A stretch of 64,000 bases of DNA from Thermoanaerobacterium sp. RBIITD (GCF_900205865.1 NZ_LT906662.1:2989411-3053410), one strand, 5' to 3'; shown: positions 10,195 through 18,789, counted from the stretch's first letter. Numbers and translations are program-made. Notes: a model not told the origin generated them from the letters alone.

Positions 10195-11391
10195 ATGCAA
10201 AAATTATATTACTATGATAGCTATACAAAGGATTTTACTGCAAATGTAGTCGATATAAGAAAAATTAACGGATATTATGAGGTTATACTCGATAAAACAT
10301 ATTTTTATCCTGAAAGCGGAGGACAAACAGCTGATCATGGTACTATAGATGGGTTAAAAGTAGAAAATGTTATTTTAAGAGATGATGATGTGATTCACAT
10401 CTTAAAAGAATGTCCTCATAATAAAACCGTCAGTTGCTTAATTGACTGGAATAGAAGGTTTGACAATATGCAACAGCATACGGGACAGCACCTTTTATCG
10501 GCAGTCTTCAACAAATTATATGATGCTGAGACAGAGAGCTTTAACATAGGCGATATGTTTTCACATATAACCATATTGAATGATAAACTTTCAGAAAAGG
10601 ATATAGAAAAAGTAGAAGAAGAAACAAATAAAATAATATATTTAAATTTACCTGTTATAACGTATTTTGTTGACAATGAAAAATTGAATGAATTACCATT
10701 GAGAAAAGAACCTAAGATTAGCAATAATATAAGAATTGTTGAGATAAAAGAATTTGATTATTCACCATGCGGAGGTACACATGTAAAAAATTTAGGCGAA
10801 ATAGGTATTATTAAAATCAGGAAATGGGAAAAGGTTAAGGATGGAATAAGAGTAGAATTTGTCTGCGGATTGAGGGCAGTGAAAGACTTTATAAATAAAA
10901 ATAATTATATAAATAGATTAACAAACATTCTATCGATTCAAGAAAGTGGTGTAATTAATAGCGTTAATAAATTAACATTAGAAAATAAGGAATTAAAAAA
11001 GGAATTAAATAAGTTAAAGGATAATATATTGTCATATGAGGCAGAAAAATTACTAGATAAATCAATTAATTTAAATAAATATCGATTAATAGTAAAAACG
11101 TATGAAAACCGTAAAATAAAAGAATTACGGACATTATCACAAATTATTGCGAAAGGAAGGGGTATGATTGCCATATTAAGCAATGTTTCTGAGAATGTTG
11201 ATATAATAATTTCACGTTCTGATGATGTCAATATAAACATAAATTCATTTTTTAAAGAAATATTGGACGTAATAGATGGAAAAGGTGGCGGGAGCCCTAA
11301 ATCATGTCAAGGTAGTGGAAAATTAAAGGAAAATTTAAATATAGCTATTGATAAAGCAGTTAACATGATATCCAAAGAATCAATGAAATAA
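10195..11391 (+). CDS. Alanyl-tRNA editing protein, AlaX-L type
   Basis: This 398-residue protein resembles the editing and C-terminal parts of alanyl-tRNA synthetase without the catalytic core. It should hydrolyse Ser- or Gly-tRNA(Ala) made in error. The zinc-binding residues of the editing domain are visible as HxxxH in MQQHTGQHLLSAVF near residue 97 and CxxxH in YSPCGGTHVKNLGEIG near residue 197. A coiled coil (about 240-290) links to a DHHA1-like end with the GKGGGSPKSCQGSG signature. Length and domain order fit AlaX-L. The ribosome site is GGAGGTG, 6 bases before ATG 10195. It follows the ilvE terminator; I see no functional link to the neighbours. Confidence 0.92.
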   Translation: MQKLYYYDSYTKDFTANVVDIRKINGYYEVILDKTYFYPESGGQTADHGTIDGLKVENVILRDDDVIHILKECPHNKTVSCLIDWNRRFDNMQQHTGQHLLSAVFNKLYDAETESFNIGDMFSHITILNDKLSEKDIEKVEEETNKIIYLNLPVITYFVDNEKLNELPLRKEPKISNNIRIVEIKEFDYSPCGGTHVKNLGEIGIIKIRKWEKVKDGIRVEFVCGLRAVKDFINKNNYINRLTNILSIQESGVINSVNKLTLENKELKKELNKLKDNILSYEAEKLLDKSINLNKYRLIVKTYENRKIKELRTLSQIIAKGRGMIAILSNVSENVDIIISRSDDVNININSFFKEILDVIDGKGGGSPKSCQGSGKLKENLNIAIDKAVNMISKESMK

Positions 11392-11473
11392 AAAAATTTT
11401 TGTTAAAAGCAGGAAAATAATAACATATAAAGAATATATAACTATATATAGAATATATTATAGGAGTTGATTT

Positions 11474-11680
11474 ATGATGGAAAATATGGCAGATATAACA
11501 ATTGAAAATTCGATGACAAAAATTAAACAAAAAATCTTAAATGACGACATAATGAGTAGAGCTTTAAATGGCGAAGATTTAACAGTTAAAGAAGGAAAAG
11601 AAGATTGGGAAATCGAATTTGGTAAAAATATAGTAGATTTATACAAAGAATTGTCAAAAATAGTGAGAAAAATCAAATAG
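11474..11680 (+). CDS. Hypothetical small protein (68 residues)
   Basis: I do not recognise this protein. It is 68 residues, acidic in the middle and basic at the end (SKIVRKIK), with no cysteine, membrane segment or signal peptide. It looks soluble and largely helical. AGGAG lies 8 bases before ATG 11474 (ATG 11477 is also possible), so translation looks real. It sits alone between alaX and the Spo0E-like gene, followed by the latter's promoter. Confidence 0.6.
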   Translation: MMENMADITIENSMTKIKQKILNDDIMSRALNGEDLTVKEGKEDWEIEFGKNIVDLYKELSKIVRKIK

Positions 11681-11698
11681 AATTTCTTAAATATCCTA

Positions 11699-11727
11699 TT
11701 GAATTTTTTGGTTTCAAATGGTAAAAT
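11699..11727 (+). promoter_or_regulatory. Promoter of the Spo0E-like gene
   Basis: TTGAAT (11699-11704) and TAAAAT (11722-11727) are 17 bases apart, just upstream of the Spo0E-like gene. Confidence 0.65.
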
Positions 11728-11758
11728 TGTATATGCGATTATTTGAAAAGGGGAACTT

Positions 11759-11953
11759 ATGATGTGCAAAAATATTTCGATATTGGAAAAACAAATCAGT
11801 AGCCTTAGAGATGAACTTGATGATTTAGTTCAGCAGGAGGAGGTTAAGTATGATATAGTACTTGACCTAAGCCGTAGACTTGACGACTTAATTGTATTAT
11901 ATGTTTCAACAAAAGCAAAAAATTATATATCAAGTGACGATGTTATTCAATAA
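11759..11953 (+). CDS. Spo0E-family aspartyl-phosphate phosphatase
   Basis: This 64-residue protein has the Spo0E family design: two short helices with the signature SxxLDxLI, seen here as LSRRLDDLIVLY near residue 38. Family members remove phosphate from Spo0A~P and so delay entry into sporulation. The N-terminal half is helical with a Glu/Asp-rich turn (LRDELDDLVQQEE). GGGGA precedes tandem ATGs at 11759 and 11762; either may be used. It has its own promoter, and its 3' end contains the likely promoter of the following riboswitch. The family call rests on the motif and size. Confidence 0.8.
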   Translation: MMCKNISILEKQISSLRDELDDLVQQEEVKYDIVLDLSRRLDDLIVLYVSTKAKNYISSDDVIQ

Positions 11954-11965
11954 TATGATATAATA

Positions 11966-12060
11966 CATATAAAGGGGAGTAACTCTTATTTAATCAGTCG
12001 TCATCTCGGTTTATACCCGGCTGGTTAAGCAAAATTGCGAGTGAGACCTTTATTTTGTGG
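11966..12060 (+). ncRNA. yybP-ykoY (Mn2+) riboswitch
   Basis: The leader of the P-type ATPase gene carries the yybP-ykoY pattern: a 5' strand ATAAAGGGGAGTA, a middle part with CCCGGCTGGTTAAGC, and a 3' strand GCGAGTGAGACCTTTAT. ATAAAGG (about 11969-11975) pairs with CCTTTAT (12047-12053) to form P1. That 3' strand is also the 5' arm of the terminator at 12044-12081, so aptamer and terminator exclude each other. The class is known to bind Mn2+ and stabilise P1, hence to turn expression on. An extended -10 (TG-A-TATAAT, 11956-11964) lies just upstream. Confidence 0.9.
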
Positions 12061-12090
12061 AATAATACAAAATAAAGGTCTTTATTTATG
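12044..12090 (+). terminator. Riboswitch-controlled terminator
   Basis: AGACCTTTATTTTGT (12044-12058) pairs perfectly with ACAAAATAAAGGTCT (12067-12081), followed by TTATTT. It overlaps the 3' strand of the Mn2+ aptamer P1, which makes it the expression platform. Confidence 0.88.
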
Positions 12091-12118
12091 TTAAAAGAAA
12101 AATTTTAGGAGGTTTACA

Positions 12119-14731
12119 ATGAGAGAAATTTGGACACTTGATGCTTTAGAAATTGCGAAGGAAATGAAGGTAGACATAAATTCAGGCATTTCCGAGGGCG
12201 AAGCAGCTAAAAGACTTGAGAAATACGGGCCAAATACTCTGAGGACAAAAAATAAAAGGACAATTCTTTCAATGTTTATTGATCAGTTTAAAGATTATAT
12301 GGTTATTATATTAATTATCGCTTCTATTGTATCATTGTTCTTAGGTGAGTTTACTGATGCAGTTATTATACTTTTTATTATTTTAATGAATGCATTTTTA
12401 GGAATGATACAAGAAAATAATGCAGAAAAATCGCTTGAAGCATTAAAAAAACTTTCCGCACCGGTATCAAGAATTTTAAGAGATGGTAAAATAAATGATG
12501 TAGAATCACAAAAAATTGTGCCAGGTGATATAATTTTTCTTGAGGCAGGTAATTTTGTACCTGCTGATGGAAGGATAATAGAATCTGTTAATTTAAAGAT
12601 TGATGAGTCAGCGCTTACAGGTGAATCTTTGCCAGTGGAAAAAGTAAGCGATAAATTATCTGATAAGGATTTAAATATTGGCGACAGGATTAATATGGTA
12701 TATGCTGGTACAATCGTCACATATGGCAGGGGAAAATTTATTGTCACTGCAACTGGAATGGAAACTGAAATGGGAAAAATTGCAAATATGCTTGAAGATG
12801 ATGATAAAATAAAAACACCAATGCAAATTAAATTGGAACAGCTCGGCAAATATCTGGGTACAGGAGCATTAATAATTTGCACTATAATATTTTTTATAGG
12901 AATAATGGAAAAAAGGCCTGTTTTTGATATGTTTATGACATCAGTTAGTTTAGCAGTTGCGGCAATACCTGAAGGATTACCGGCGATTGTTACAATTACG
13001 CTAGCACTTGGCGTTCAAAAGATGATTAAGAGAAATGCTATAATAAGAAAGCTTCCAGCTGTTGAGACATTGGGAAGTGCCAGTGTAATATGCTCGGATA
13101 AAACAGGTACACTTACACAAAATAAAATGACTGTAGTTAAAATATACACTGACTTTAAAGAAATAAATTTAAAAGAAAAATATGATAGTGATGCGAACTT
13201 CATCTTAAAAAATGCTGCATTATGCACGGATGCCTTTATCGATAATGAAGGTAAAAGCTATGGAGATCCGACAGAAGTTGCATTAGTGGCGGCTTTTGAA
13301 AATAATGTATCTAAAAAAAATGATATCGAAAAGGAAAATCCCAGAACGGCTGAAATTCCATTTGATTCAGAAAGAAAAATGATGACGACAATCCATAGAT
13401 TGAAAAGCGATAAATTTCGTGTAATAACAAAGGGCGCTCCTGATAATGTAATTGAGAGATGTAAATATATAATAAAAGATGGCAAGGTAGAGCCCCTAGA
13501 AGAAAATGATAGATTAAATTTAAAGAATGAAAATGAAAAAATGGGAAAAGATGCTTTAAGGGTTCTTGCAATATCATATAAAGATATTGAACATATTCCC
13601 AATGTTTTGGACATCGATGGTGTCGAGAATGATTTGATATTTATCGGATTGATCGGAATGATAGATCCTCCAAGAGAAGAAGTAAAAGATTCTGTAAAAA
13701 TATGCAAAAAAGCAGGTATAAAACCTGTTATGATTACAGGAGACCATAAGATTACAGCAATGGCTATAGCAAAAGAATTAGGGATTTTAGATAAGGATGA
13801 TGTAGCCGTTACAGGTAAGGATTTAGAAAAGATGTCAGATGATGAATTGAATGGAAAAGTAAAAAAAATATCAGTATATGCAAGAGTATCACCAGAGCAT
13901 AAAATGAGGATTATTAAAGCATGGCAAAACAATAAAGCTGTAGTTGCAATGACAGGCGATGGTGTAAATGATGCACCAGCATTGAAACAGGCAGATATAG
14001 GTGCAGCAATGGGGATAACAGGTACTGATGTTGCAAAAGAGGCATCTGATATGGTATTGACAGATGATAATTTTACAACGATCGTTGCCGCTGTTGAGGA
14101 AGGAAGGACAATATATGCTAATATAAAGAAGTCGATACACTATCTCTTATCGTGTAACATTGGGGAAATACTTGTTTTACTTGTTGCAACATTATTGGGA
14201 ATGCCAATGCCATTAAAGCCAATACACATTTTATGGGTGAATTTGGTAACTGATAGTCTACCTGCACTTGCTTTAGGTGTAGAGCCTTCTGAAAAAGATA
14301 TTATGTTACAAAAGCCAAGACCAAAAGATGAAAATGTATTTGCAGATGGACTATGGTTTAGAATTCCTGTAGAAGGAATAATGATAGGTATAGTATCTTT
14401 TTTGGCTTTTACCATAGGATTAAAAGAAAGTCTAAGCAATGCAAGAACAATGGCATTTACGGTTTTAACACTTTCACAGCTTTCACAGGCGATGAATGTG
14501 AGGTCAAATAAATCAATATTTAAAATTGGATTGTTTAGAAATAAGTATATGATTTTGGCTTTAGTTGTATCTATAATATTACAATTGATAGTTATATTAA
14601 CACCATTAAATACTATATTCAATATTAAAAATGTAAATTTATATGATTGGGATATTATTATTTTATTGTCATTAGCCCCATTAATAATTATGGAAATCAT
14701 TAAACCGATATTTTTTGGAAGCAAAAAATAA
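12119..14731 (+). CDS. P-type cation ATPase, calcium/manganese type (PMR1/SERCA-like)
   Basis: This 870-residue P2A-type ATPase has a cation-ATPase N-terminal segment (residues 1-70), paired membrane helices near 58-95 and 245-300, an actuator domain with DESALTGESLPVEK, the M4 ion motif AAIPEGLPAIVTI, the phosphorylated Asp in CSDKTGTLTQNKMT near residue 326, the hinge MTGDGVNDAPALKQADIG near 610, and a C-terminal helix bundle. The family pumps Ca2+ or Mn2+ out of the cytoplasm. The Mn2+ riboswitch in its leader argues that manganese export is the main job; this is inferred from regulation, not from the protein alone. TTTTAGGAGG precedes ATG 12119. A terminator follows. Confidence 0.93.
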   Translation: MREIWTLDALEIAKEMKVDINSGISEGEAAKRLEKYGPNTLRTKNKRTILSMFIDQFKDYMVIILIIASIVSLFLGEFTDAVIILFIILMNAFLGMIQENNAEKSLEALKKLSAPVSRILRDGKINDVESQKIVPGDIIFLEAGNFVPADGRIIESVNLKIDESALTGESLPVEKVSDKLSDKDLNIGDRINMVYAGTIVTYGRGKFIVTATGMETEMGKIANMLEDDDKIKTPMQIKLEQLGKYLGTGALIICTIIFFIGIMEKRPVFDMFMTSVSLAVAAIPEGLPAIVTITLALGVQKMIKRNAIIRKLPAVETLGSASVICSDKTGTLTQNKMTVVKIYTDFKEINLKEKYDSDANFILKNAALCTDAFIDNEGKSYGDPTEVALVAAFENNVSKKNDIEKENPRTAEIPFDSERKMMTTIHRLKSDKFRVITKGAPDNVIERCKYIIKDGKVEPLEENDRLNLKNENEKMGKDALRVLAISYKDIEHIPNVLDIDGVENDLIFIGLIGMIDPPREEVKDSVKICKKAGIKPVMITGDHKITAMAIAKELGILDKDDVAVTGKDLEKMSDDELNGKVKKISVYARVSPEHKMRIIKAWQNNKAVVAMTGDGVNDAPALKQADIGAAMGITGTDVAKEASDMVLTDDNFTTIVAAVEEGRTIYANIKKSIHYLLSCNIGEILVLLVATLLGMPMPLKPIHILWVNLVTDSLPALALGVEPSEKDIMLQKPRPKDENVFADGLWFRIPVEGIMIGIVSFLAFTIGLKESLSNARTMAFTVLTLSQLSQAMNVRSNKSIFKIGLFRNKYMILALVVSIILQLIVILTPLNTIFNIKNVNLYDWDIIILLSLAPLIIMEIIKPIFFGSKK

Positions 14732-14758
14732 TATTTTAAATAATGTGGTTCAAAATCA

Positions 14759-14793
14759 AAAACCACCCTAGTGTCATAGGGGTGGTTATTTTT
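14759..14793. terminator. Bidirectional terminator between the ATPase and ABC permease genes
   Basis: AACCACCC (14761-14768) pairs with GGGTGGTT (14780-14787), with TTATTTTT after it on the plus strand and an A-rich flank before it, so it can serve both convergent transcripts. Confidence 0.82.
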
Positions 14794-14817
14794 CACTTAA
14801 ACACTTAAATAAGTTTT

Positions 14818-15648
14818 TTATGTCACTATATGTGGGTATAATATTGCAGAAATAAACTGTATTAATATAGTTGCACATATAAGTATTATCCAGTCCATCC
14901 CAGCAGAAGGTGTAATGCCATTTATAAGGTATCCCCTTAAAAGTTCGACAACATAGCTTAATGGATTGATTTGTGCAAGGATTTGAAGCCAATGTGGCAT
15001 GATTTGTATAGGATAAATAGCATTGCTTGCAAAGAACAATGGCATTGTTATAACCTGGCCTATCCCCATAAATCTTTCCCTACTTTTTACTATTGCTGCT
15101 AATGCCATTGATAATGATGAGAAAAAAGCAGCACCAAATACAATAGTGATAATACTCATAAAAACACCTAAAAAACTCCATTTAATGTCTAACCTCAGTA
15201 AAAGTGCTAATATTAAAATTATGAATACCTGGCTTGTAGCTCTTACAGCTGCACCGAATGCTTTACCTGTTACAAACGCAGCTCGTGGTACCGGCATAGC
15301 TATTAATTTTTGTAATATGCCCTGATCTTTATCCCATATTATAGTAAGGCCATAGAAAATTGATATAAACATCATAGATTGTGCTAAAATACCAGGAGTC
15401 ATAAATGTTTGATAATTTACATTGCCAGTTGGAATTGCACGAATACGTGAAAATGCCTGACCAAATATTAGGAGCCATAAAACAGGCTGAACAGCTCGTG
15501 TTAAAAGTTCTGTAGGATCATGCCTTAGCTTTCTTATTTCCATTTCTGCAATAGTTAATGAATTGAGCATATAATCAAATATAAAAGTCAAAGATGGTTT
15601 AGTCTTAGTTAAATTTTTGTAATCTTCTGCGTAACTGTCTTGCTTCAC
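14818..15648 (-). CDS. ABC-2 type transporter permease
   Basis: This is the 276-residue membrane subunit of a DrrAB-like exporter, with about six hydrophobic segments and the ABC-2 pattern: RHDPTELLTRAVQPVLWLL before the first helix, WDKDQGILQKLIAMPVPR as coupling region, and NPLSYVVELLRGYLING near the end. GTG at 15648 is chosen as the start because AGGAGG (plus 15657-15662) lies 8 bases upstream; longer forms extend into the ATPase gene without a ribosome site. It overlaps the 3' end of the ATPase gene by 44 bases and is cotranscribed with it. The substrate is probably a drug or lipophilic compound, inferred from the family and the MarR gene. Confidence 0.88.
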   Translation of the reverse strand: MKQDSYAEDYKNLTKTKPSLTFIFDYMLNSLTIAEMEIRKLRHDPTELLTRAVQPVLWLLIFGQAFSRIRAIPTGNVNYQTFMTPGILAQSMMFISIFYGLTIIWDKDQGILQKLIAMPVPRAAFVTGKAFGAAVRATSQVFIILILALLLRLDIKWSFLGVFMSIITIVFGAAFFSSLSMALAAIVKSRERFMGIGQVITMPLFFASNAIYPIQIMPHWLQILAQINPLSYVVELLRGYLINGITPSAGMDWIILICATILIQFISAILYPHIVT

Positions 15649-16405
15649 GATAACTACCTCCTGATTCGAATTGATTTCCAATAAAAAATGTAAACACATC
15701 TTCAAGATTTGCGTTCGGATTACCCGTTTTTATCTTTAATTCATTTGGAGTACCTAATGCTGCAATTTTGCCACTATTCATTATGGCAATTCTTCCACAA
15801 ATAGCTTCAGCTTCTTCCATGTAATGAGTTGTAATTAAAATTGTAAGACCTGTTTCTTTTCTCAAATTATCAAGTACATTCCATACGTTATGCCTTGCTA
15901 CAGGATCAAGCCCAACTGTCGGCTCATCAAGTATCAAAACTTGTGGCTTATGTATTATAGCCTGACCGATTTCGAGCCTTCTTACCATTCCACCTGAATA
16001 TTCTCTCACAAGGCGATTCGCTGCATCTTTAAGATTTAGCATATTGAGTATATAATCTATTCGTTCCTTTCTTTCGTCTTTCTTAAGCCTTAATAATTTT
16101 GCAATGAAAAGTAGGTTTTCATATCCTGTTAATGTCGAATCTGCAGAAAGAGCTTGTGGAACATATCCTATATGCCTTCGAACAGTAGCACCTTCTTTTT
16201 TTACATCAAGACCAGCGACAAAGATTTCACCTGATGTTGGAGGCATCAAGGTCGTTATCATTCTTATAGTAGTTGTTTTGCCTGCACCATTTGGACCTAA
16301 AAGGCCAAAAACTTCACCTTCTTTTACATCAAATGTAATGCCTTGAACTGCTTCAAAATTATTAAATTGCTTTTTGAGATCTTTTATCTTGATTGATAAA
16401 TTCAT
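15605..16405 (-). CDS. ABC transporter ATP-binding protein (DrrA-like)
   Basis: This 266-residue ATPase powers the permease encoded just downstream. Walker A is GLLGPNGAGKTTTIRM near residue 38, the signature is EYSGGMVRRLEIGQA, and Walker B is QVLILDEPTVGLDP, followed by the switch His in ITTHYMEEAEAICGR. The C-terminal tail after residue 240 (Arg-rich, REARQLRRRLQ) is encoded in the region overlapping the permease start. It lies 22 bases after the MarR gene, in one operon marR-ATPase-permease. Confidence 0.92.
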   Translation of the reverse strand: MNLSIKIKDLKKQFNNFEAVQGITFDVKEGEVFGLLGPNGAGKTTTIRMITTLMPPTSGEIFVAGLDVKKEGATVRRHIGYVPQALSADSTLTGYENLLFIAKLLRLKKDERKERIDYILNMLNLKDAANRLVREYSGGMVRRLEIGQAIIHKPQVLILDEPTVGLDPVARHNVWNVLDNLRKETGLTILITTHYMEEAEAICGRIAIMNSGKIAALGTPNELKIKTGNPNANLEDVFTFFIGNQFESGGSYREARQLRRRLQKFN

Positions 16406-16427
16406 AAATATCCACCTTCTAATGCAA

Positions 16428-16871
16428 TTATTTCAAATCGATAATGTCATCAGACATTTTAAGCAGTGATTCTAAATTATCATTTAATTGTTTGATATCG
16501 AATGAATTTTTATTATCAATTATTTTTTTAAGAACTGATGAACGATATTCTAAAATTTCAACTAAAAGTTTATAGCCCTCTTCAGTCAATGTGAGGTATA
16601 CAAGGCGTCTATCTTCATTATCCCTCCATCTTTTTACAAGATTATCATTTACAAGATTATCAATTAAACCTGTAAGGGTTCCTGGTGATAAAAGAAGTTG
16701 CATCTGGAGCTGTTTCATTGTAATGGGTTTATCTTTATATAATTTGTTTAATACCCAAAATCTTGACATTGTAATTCCCTTAGTGTTTAGATAACTTCTT
16801 GTTATGAGATTCATTCTGTGATTTATTTCTCTTAAAAGATATTCTAGTGATTTTATATTATCATCATTCAT
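16428..16871 (-). CDS. MarR-family transcriptional regulator
   Basis: This 147-residue winged-helix regulator probably represses its own operon and releases DNA on binding a small molecule. The DNA-binding part runs from ITMSRFWVLNKLYKDKP through MKQLQMQLLLSPGTLTGLI, with wing DNEDRRLVYLTLTEEG; terminal helices form the dimer. ATG 16871 is preferred because TTTTGGAGGCGAATAAA precedes it; ATG 16886 would place the ribosome site inside the gene. It is the first gene of a marR-ABC exporter operon, a common arrangement for autoregulated drug efflux. Confidence 0.9.
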   Translation of the reverse strand: MNDDNIKSLEYLLREINHRMNLITRSYLNTKGITMSRFWVLNKLYKDKPITMKQLQMQLLLSPGTLTGLIDNLVNDNLVKRWRDNEDRRLVYLTLTEEGYKLLVEILEYRSSVLKKIIDNKNSFDIKQLNDNLESLLKMSDDIIDLK

Positions 16872-16911
16872 TTTATTCGCCTCCAAAATATTTCGGAAAC
16901 CGTACTATATA

Positions 16912-16940
16912 ATTATAATATAAAAGACAATGCAAGTCAA
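16912..16940 (-). promoter_or_regulatory. Promoter of the marR-ABC operon
   Basis: On the minus strand TTGACT (16940-16935) and TATAAT (16917-16912) are 17 bases apart, a near-consensus promoter reading into marR. Confidence 0.8.
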
Positions 16941-16967
16941 AACAACAAAATATTCCACTCAATTTAA

Positions 16968-16981
16968 TAGTCTATAGACTA
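16968..16981. promoter_or_regulatory. Perfect 14-base palindrome, candidate operator
   Basis: TAGTCTATAGACTA is a perfect inverted repeat in the divergent intergenic region, 28 bases upstream of the marR -35 box and 39 bases before the -35 of the ECF gene. Size and symmetry suit a MarR dimer; the assignment is a guess from position. Confidence 0.45.
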
Positions 16982-17019
16982 CATTATGTATTTTTTATTT
17001 TGTTATTATATTGTATTTA

Positions 17020-17047
17020 TTGAATTATAACAATTGTATGCTATAAT
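17020..17047 (+). promoter_or_regulatory. Promoter of the ECF S-component gene
   Basis: TTGAAT (17020-17025) and TATAAT (17042-17047) with 16 bases between them. No riboswitch-like leader is present before the gene. Confidence 0.65.
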
Positions 17048-17073
17048 ATATAAAAAATGACATAGGGGGATAC

Positions 17074-17586
17074 ATGATGAATGAAAATAATTTAAAAAGG
17101 CTTGTTTACATTTCATTGATGACAGCTCTTATCACTGTTGGAACGATGGTAATTCAGATTCCAACACCGGCAACAAAAGGTTATATTAATATTGGCGATT
17201 CCTTTATATTTTTAACAGCTGCCATATTAGGACCTTTAGCAGGATTTATATCAGGTGGACTTGGCTCTGCACTTGCAGATTTGTTATCAGGATATGCAGT
17301 ATGGGCACCGTGGACTTTTGTAATAAAGGGTGTAGAAGGACTTATTGTTGCACTTTTACTTAGAAAAAATAGAAATATATTGTTTAGAATAATAACTTTT
17401 ATAATAGCATCATTATGGATGGTTTTTGGATATTACATGGGTGGATCAGTTATGTATGGATTTAAAGCATCATTTGGTGATGTTCCCGGAAATGTAGTGC
17501 AGGGGATTGCAAGTATTGTGATAGGAACTGTACTTGTGGAGGCTCTATCGAGAATAAAATATTTCAGAGACTTAAAGAGGGGTTAA
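17074..17586 (+). CDS. ECF-type vitamin transporter S component
   Basis: This 170-residue integral membrane protein has about five or six hydrophobic segments and the ECF substrate-binding design: LKRLVYISLMTALITVGTMV at the N-terminus, GYINIGDSFIFLTAAILGP, then GFISGGLGSALADLLSGYAV. Such S components bind one vitamin or precursor and work with the shared EcfT/EcfA module encoded elsewhere. The substrate cannot be read with confidence; HmpT-like hydroxymethylpyrimidine or thiamine-type proteins look similar. Starts at 17074 and 17077 are both possible after AGGGGGA; 17077 has the better spacing. It is transcribed divergently from marR. Confidence 0.85.
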   Translation: MMNENNLKRLVYISLMTALITVGTMVIQIPTPATKGYINIGDSFIFLTAAILGPLAGFISGGLGSALADLLSGYAVWAPWTFVIKGVEGLIVALLLRKNRNILFRIITFIIASLWMVFGYYMGGSVMYGFKASFGDVPGNVVQGIASIVIGTVLVEALSRIKYFRDLKRG

Positions 17587-17606
17587 TCTTAGTGTATATT
17601 TTTATA

Positions 17607-18320
17607 GAAGACAAATAATTATTTATCTACTGTCCTCTCACACCACCGTATATACTGTTCGGTATACAGCGTTTCATTTAGAATTATGTACTATCTTATA
17701 CCTTTGAAATATACTTTAAAGATTTATTTTCTTGAAATATCATTTGTAAGAGTTTTATATAAGATTGGGTTATTGAAAATCCTCCAATAACCTTTCCTTG
17801 AATCGGCGTATTCCCAAACTTATTGTCTTTCAATTCATGGTTTTATTAAGTTTTCACACCTCTTTTTGTTTTTCTTCCACTGTTTCCAAATGCAAGCTCT
17901 TAGTCTTCTTCAAATCCAACTATCTTTGTAAAATGAGAATCTTATACATTATAGTCATCTGCATTATGACTTCTGATAGTTCAACCACACATCGCTGCAC
18001 GGGTTGTTGCTTCGAAGTTCATCTCCACAGCATACTTAAAGACCTCCTCGAGTAAGCTTGCGTCCTTTCTTCCCATATACCTGCTGCATTTACACCATAA
18101 GCCTCGGATAGCATTGGATTTTGTTTTGCTTTGCTGACTCATCCGGTGTATTTATGCCTTATATGCAGTTTCTGTTCGTCAGACTGGGATTTTACTGCCG
18201 ACTTTTTTCGCCACTTTCATATGGTTAGTACCCGACCACACGATGGGTACTCTTGTCTTAGGCTAACGGTCGGTGCTATCAACTTCCGTAACGGACTTTC
18301 ACCTTTTAGGCTGCGTGTTA
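17607..18320 (-). mobile_element. Group II intron remnant without reverse transcriptase gene
   Basis: Read on the minus strand, a domain V lies at 17673-17642: AACGCTGTA pairs with TACGGTGGT, a CGC triad is present, and a two-base bulge (TA) precedes the 3' strand. GAGAGGAC and a domain VI-like hairpin (AGTAGATAAAT with ATTTGTCTTCT) follow, ending near 17607. At the other end, about 18315-18000, GTGAAAGTCCGTTACGG and GTTGATAGCACCGACC match the 5' domain I of clostridial group II introns. The two ends are only about 0.7 kb apart, so the usual roughly 1.8-kb maturase gene is absent. The boundaries are approximate. Open frames read through this DNA are not credible proteins. Confidence 0.72.
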
Positions 18321-18329
18321 AACTTAAAA

Positions 18330-18760
18330 TTTTAGTGAGCAATAAAATCGACTTAAAACTGTATCATTTAAGAGAAGACATAAAACTGCCTGAGCCACCG
18401 GAAGGGATATCATATAGGCATTTATGAACGATGGAGCGTAATATTTGCGACATATTAGCACAAAGGATGAAAGGACGTAAGATGAGCTTTAAAGAAAAAG
18501 GAGACAACAATTTAGCGGAGATATTAGTATTAAAGGAAAGGCTAGCGGTAAGCTTTACAATGTAATATCCTCATACTTAAATGGATATTACAAGAAGACG
18601 AATTAAAAAAAATAAAATAAGAAATAGAATTATTAGTGGTAGATGTTAATAAAAATTCCAATAAATTGAATATATATCATGTACATAAAGGTGAAATGCT
18701 GTTTGATGGTTGTTCACTGACAAATGGTAGAAAAGCAATAAAAGAAGTGCTTAGATAGAT
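18330..18760 (+). pseudogene. ISLre2-family (UPF0236) transposase, C-terminal remnant
   Basis: Pieces of an ISLre2-type transposase C-terminus can be read in order: LREDIKLPEPPEGISYRHL, a TGA in place of a Gly codon (18425-18427), then TMERNICDILAQRMKGRKM and KGDNNLAEILVLK. After a frameshift near 18535 come KASGKLYNVISSYLNG and, in further frames, YHVHKGEMLFDGCSLTNGRK. The N-terminal half and both ends are missing. It directly abuts the 5' end of the group II intron, so the intron may have entered the transposase gene on the opposite strand. The family call is from memory of ISLre2 proteins. Confidence 0.6.
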
Positions 18761-18789
18761 GTTTAAGTGAATTAAAAATTATATAATCA

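Noticed and set aside
12119-12300. Possibility that the leader before the P-type ATPase is a Mg2+ (M-box) riboswitch
   Set aside because: The GGGGAGTA and GAGTGAGACC blocks match yybP-ykoY, and M-box core sequences are absent.
13258-13932. Long minus-strand open frame opposite the P-type ATPase
   Set aside because: It is a shadow of a real gene, has no ribosome site and a low-complexity Ser/Phe/Ile-rich translation.
14140-14796. Minus-strand open frame opposite the end of the P-type ATPase gene
   Set aside because: It includes the terminator hairpin and lies antisense to well-conserved membrane helices; no start signal.
17798-18427. Open frames in the intron/transposase region as genes
   Set aside because: The plus-strand frames are antisense to group II intron RNA; only the last residues of the 18131-18427 frame are real coding remnant, from the ISLre2 transposase.
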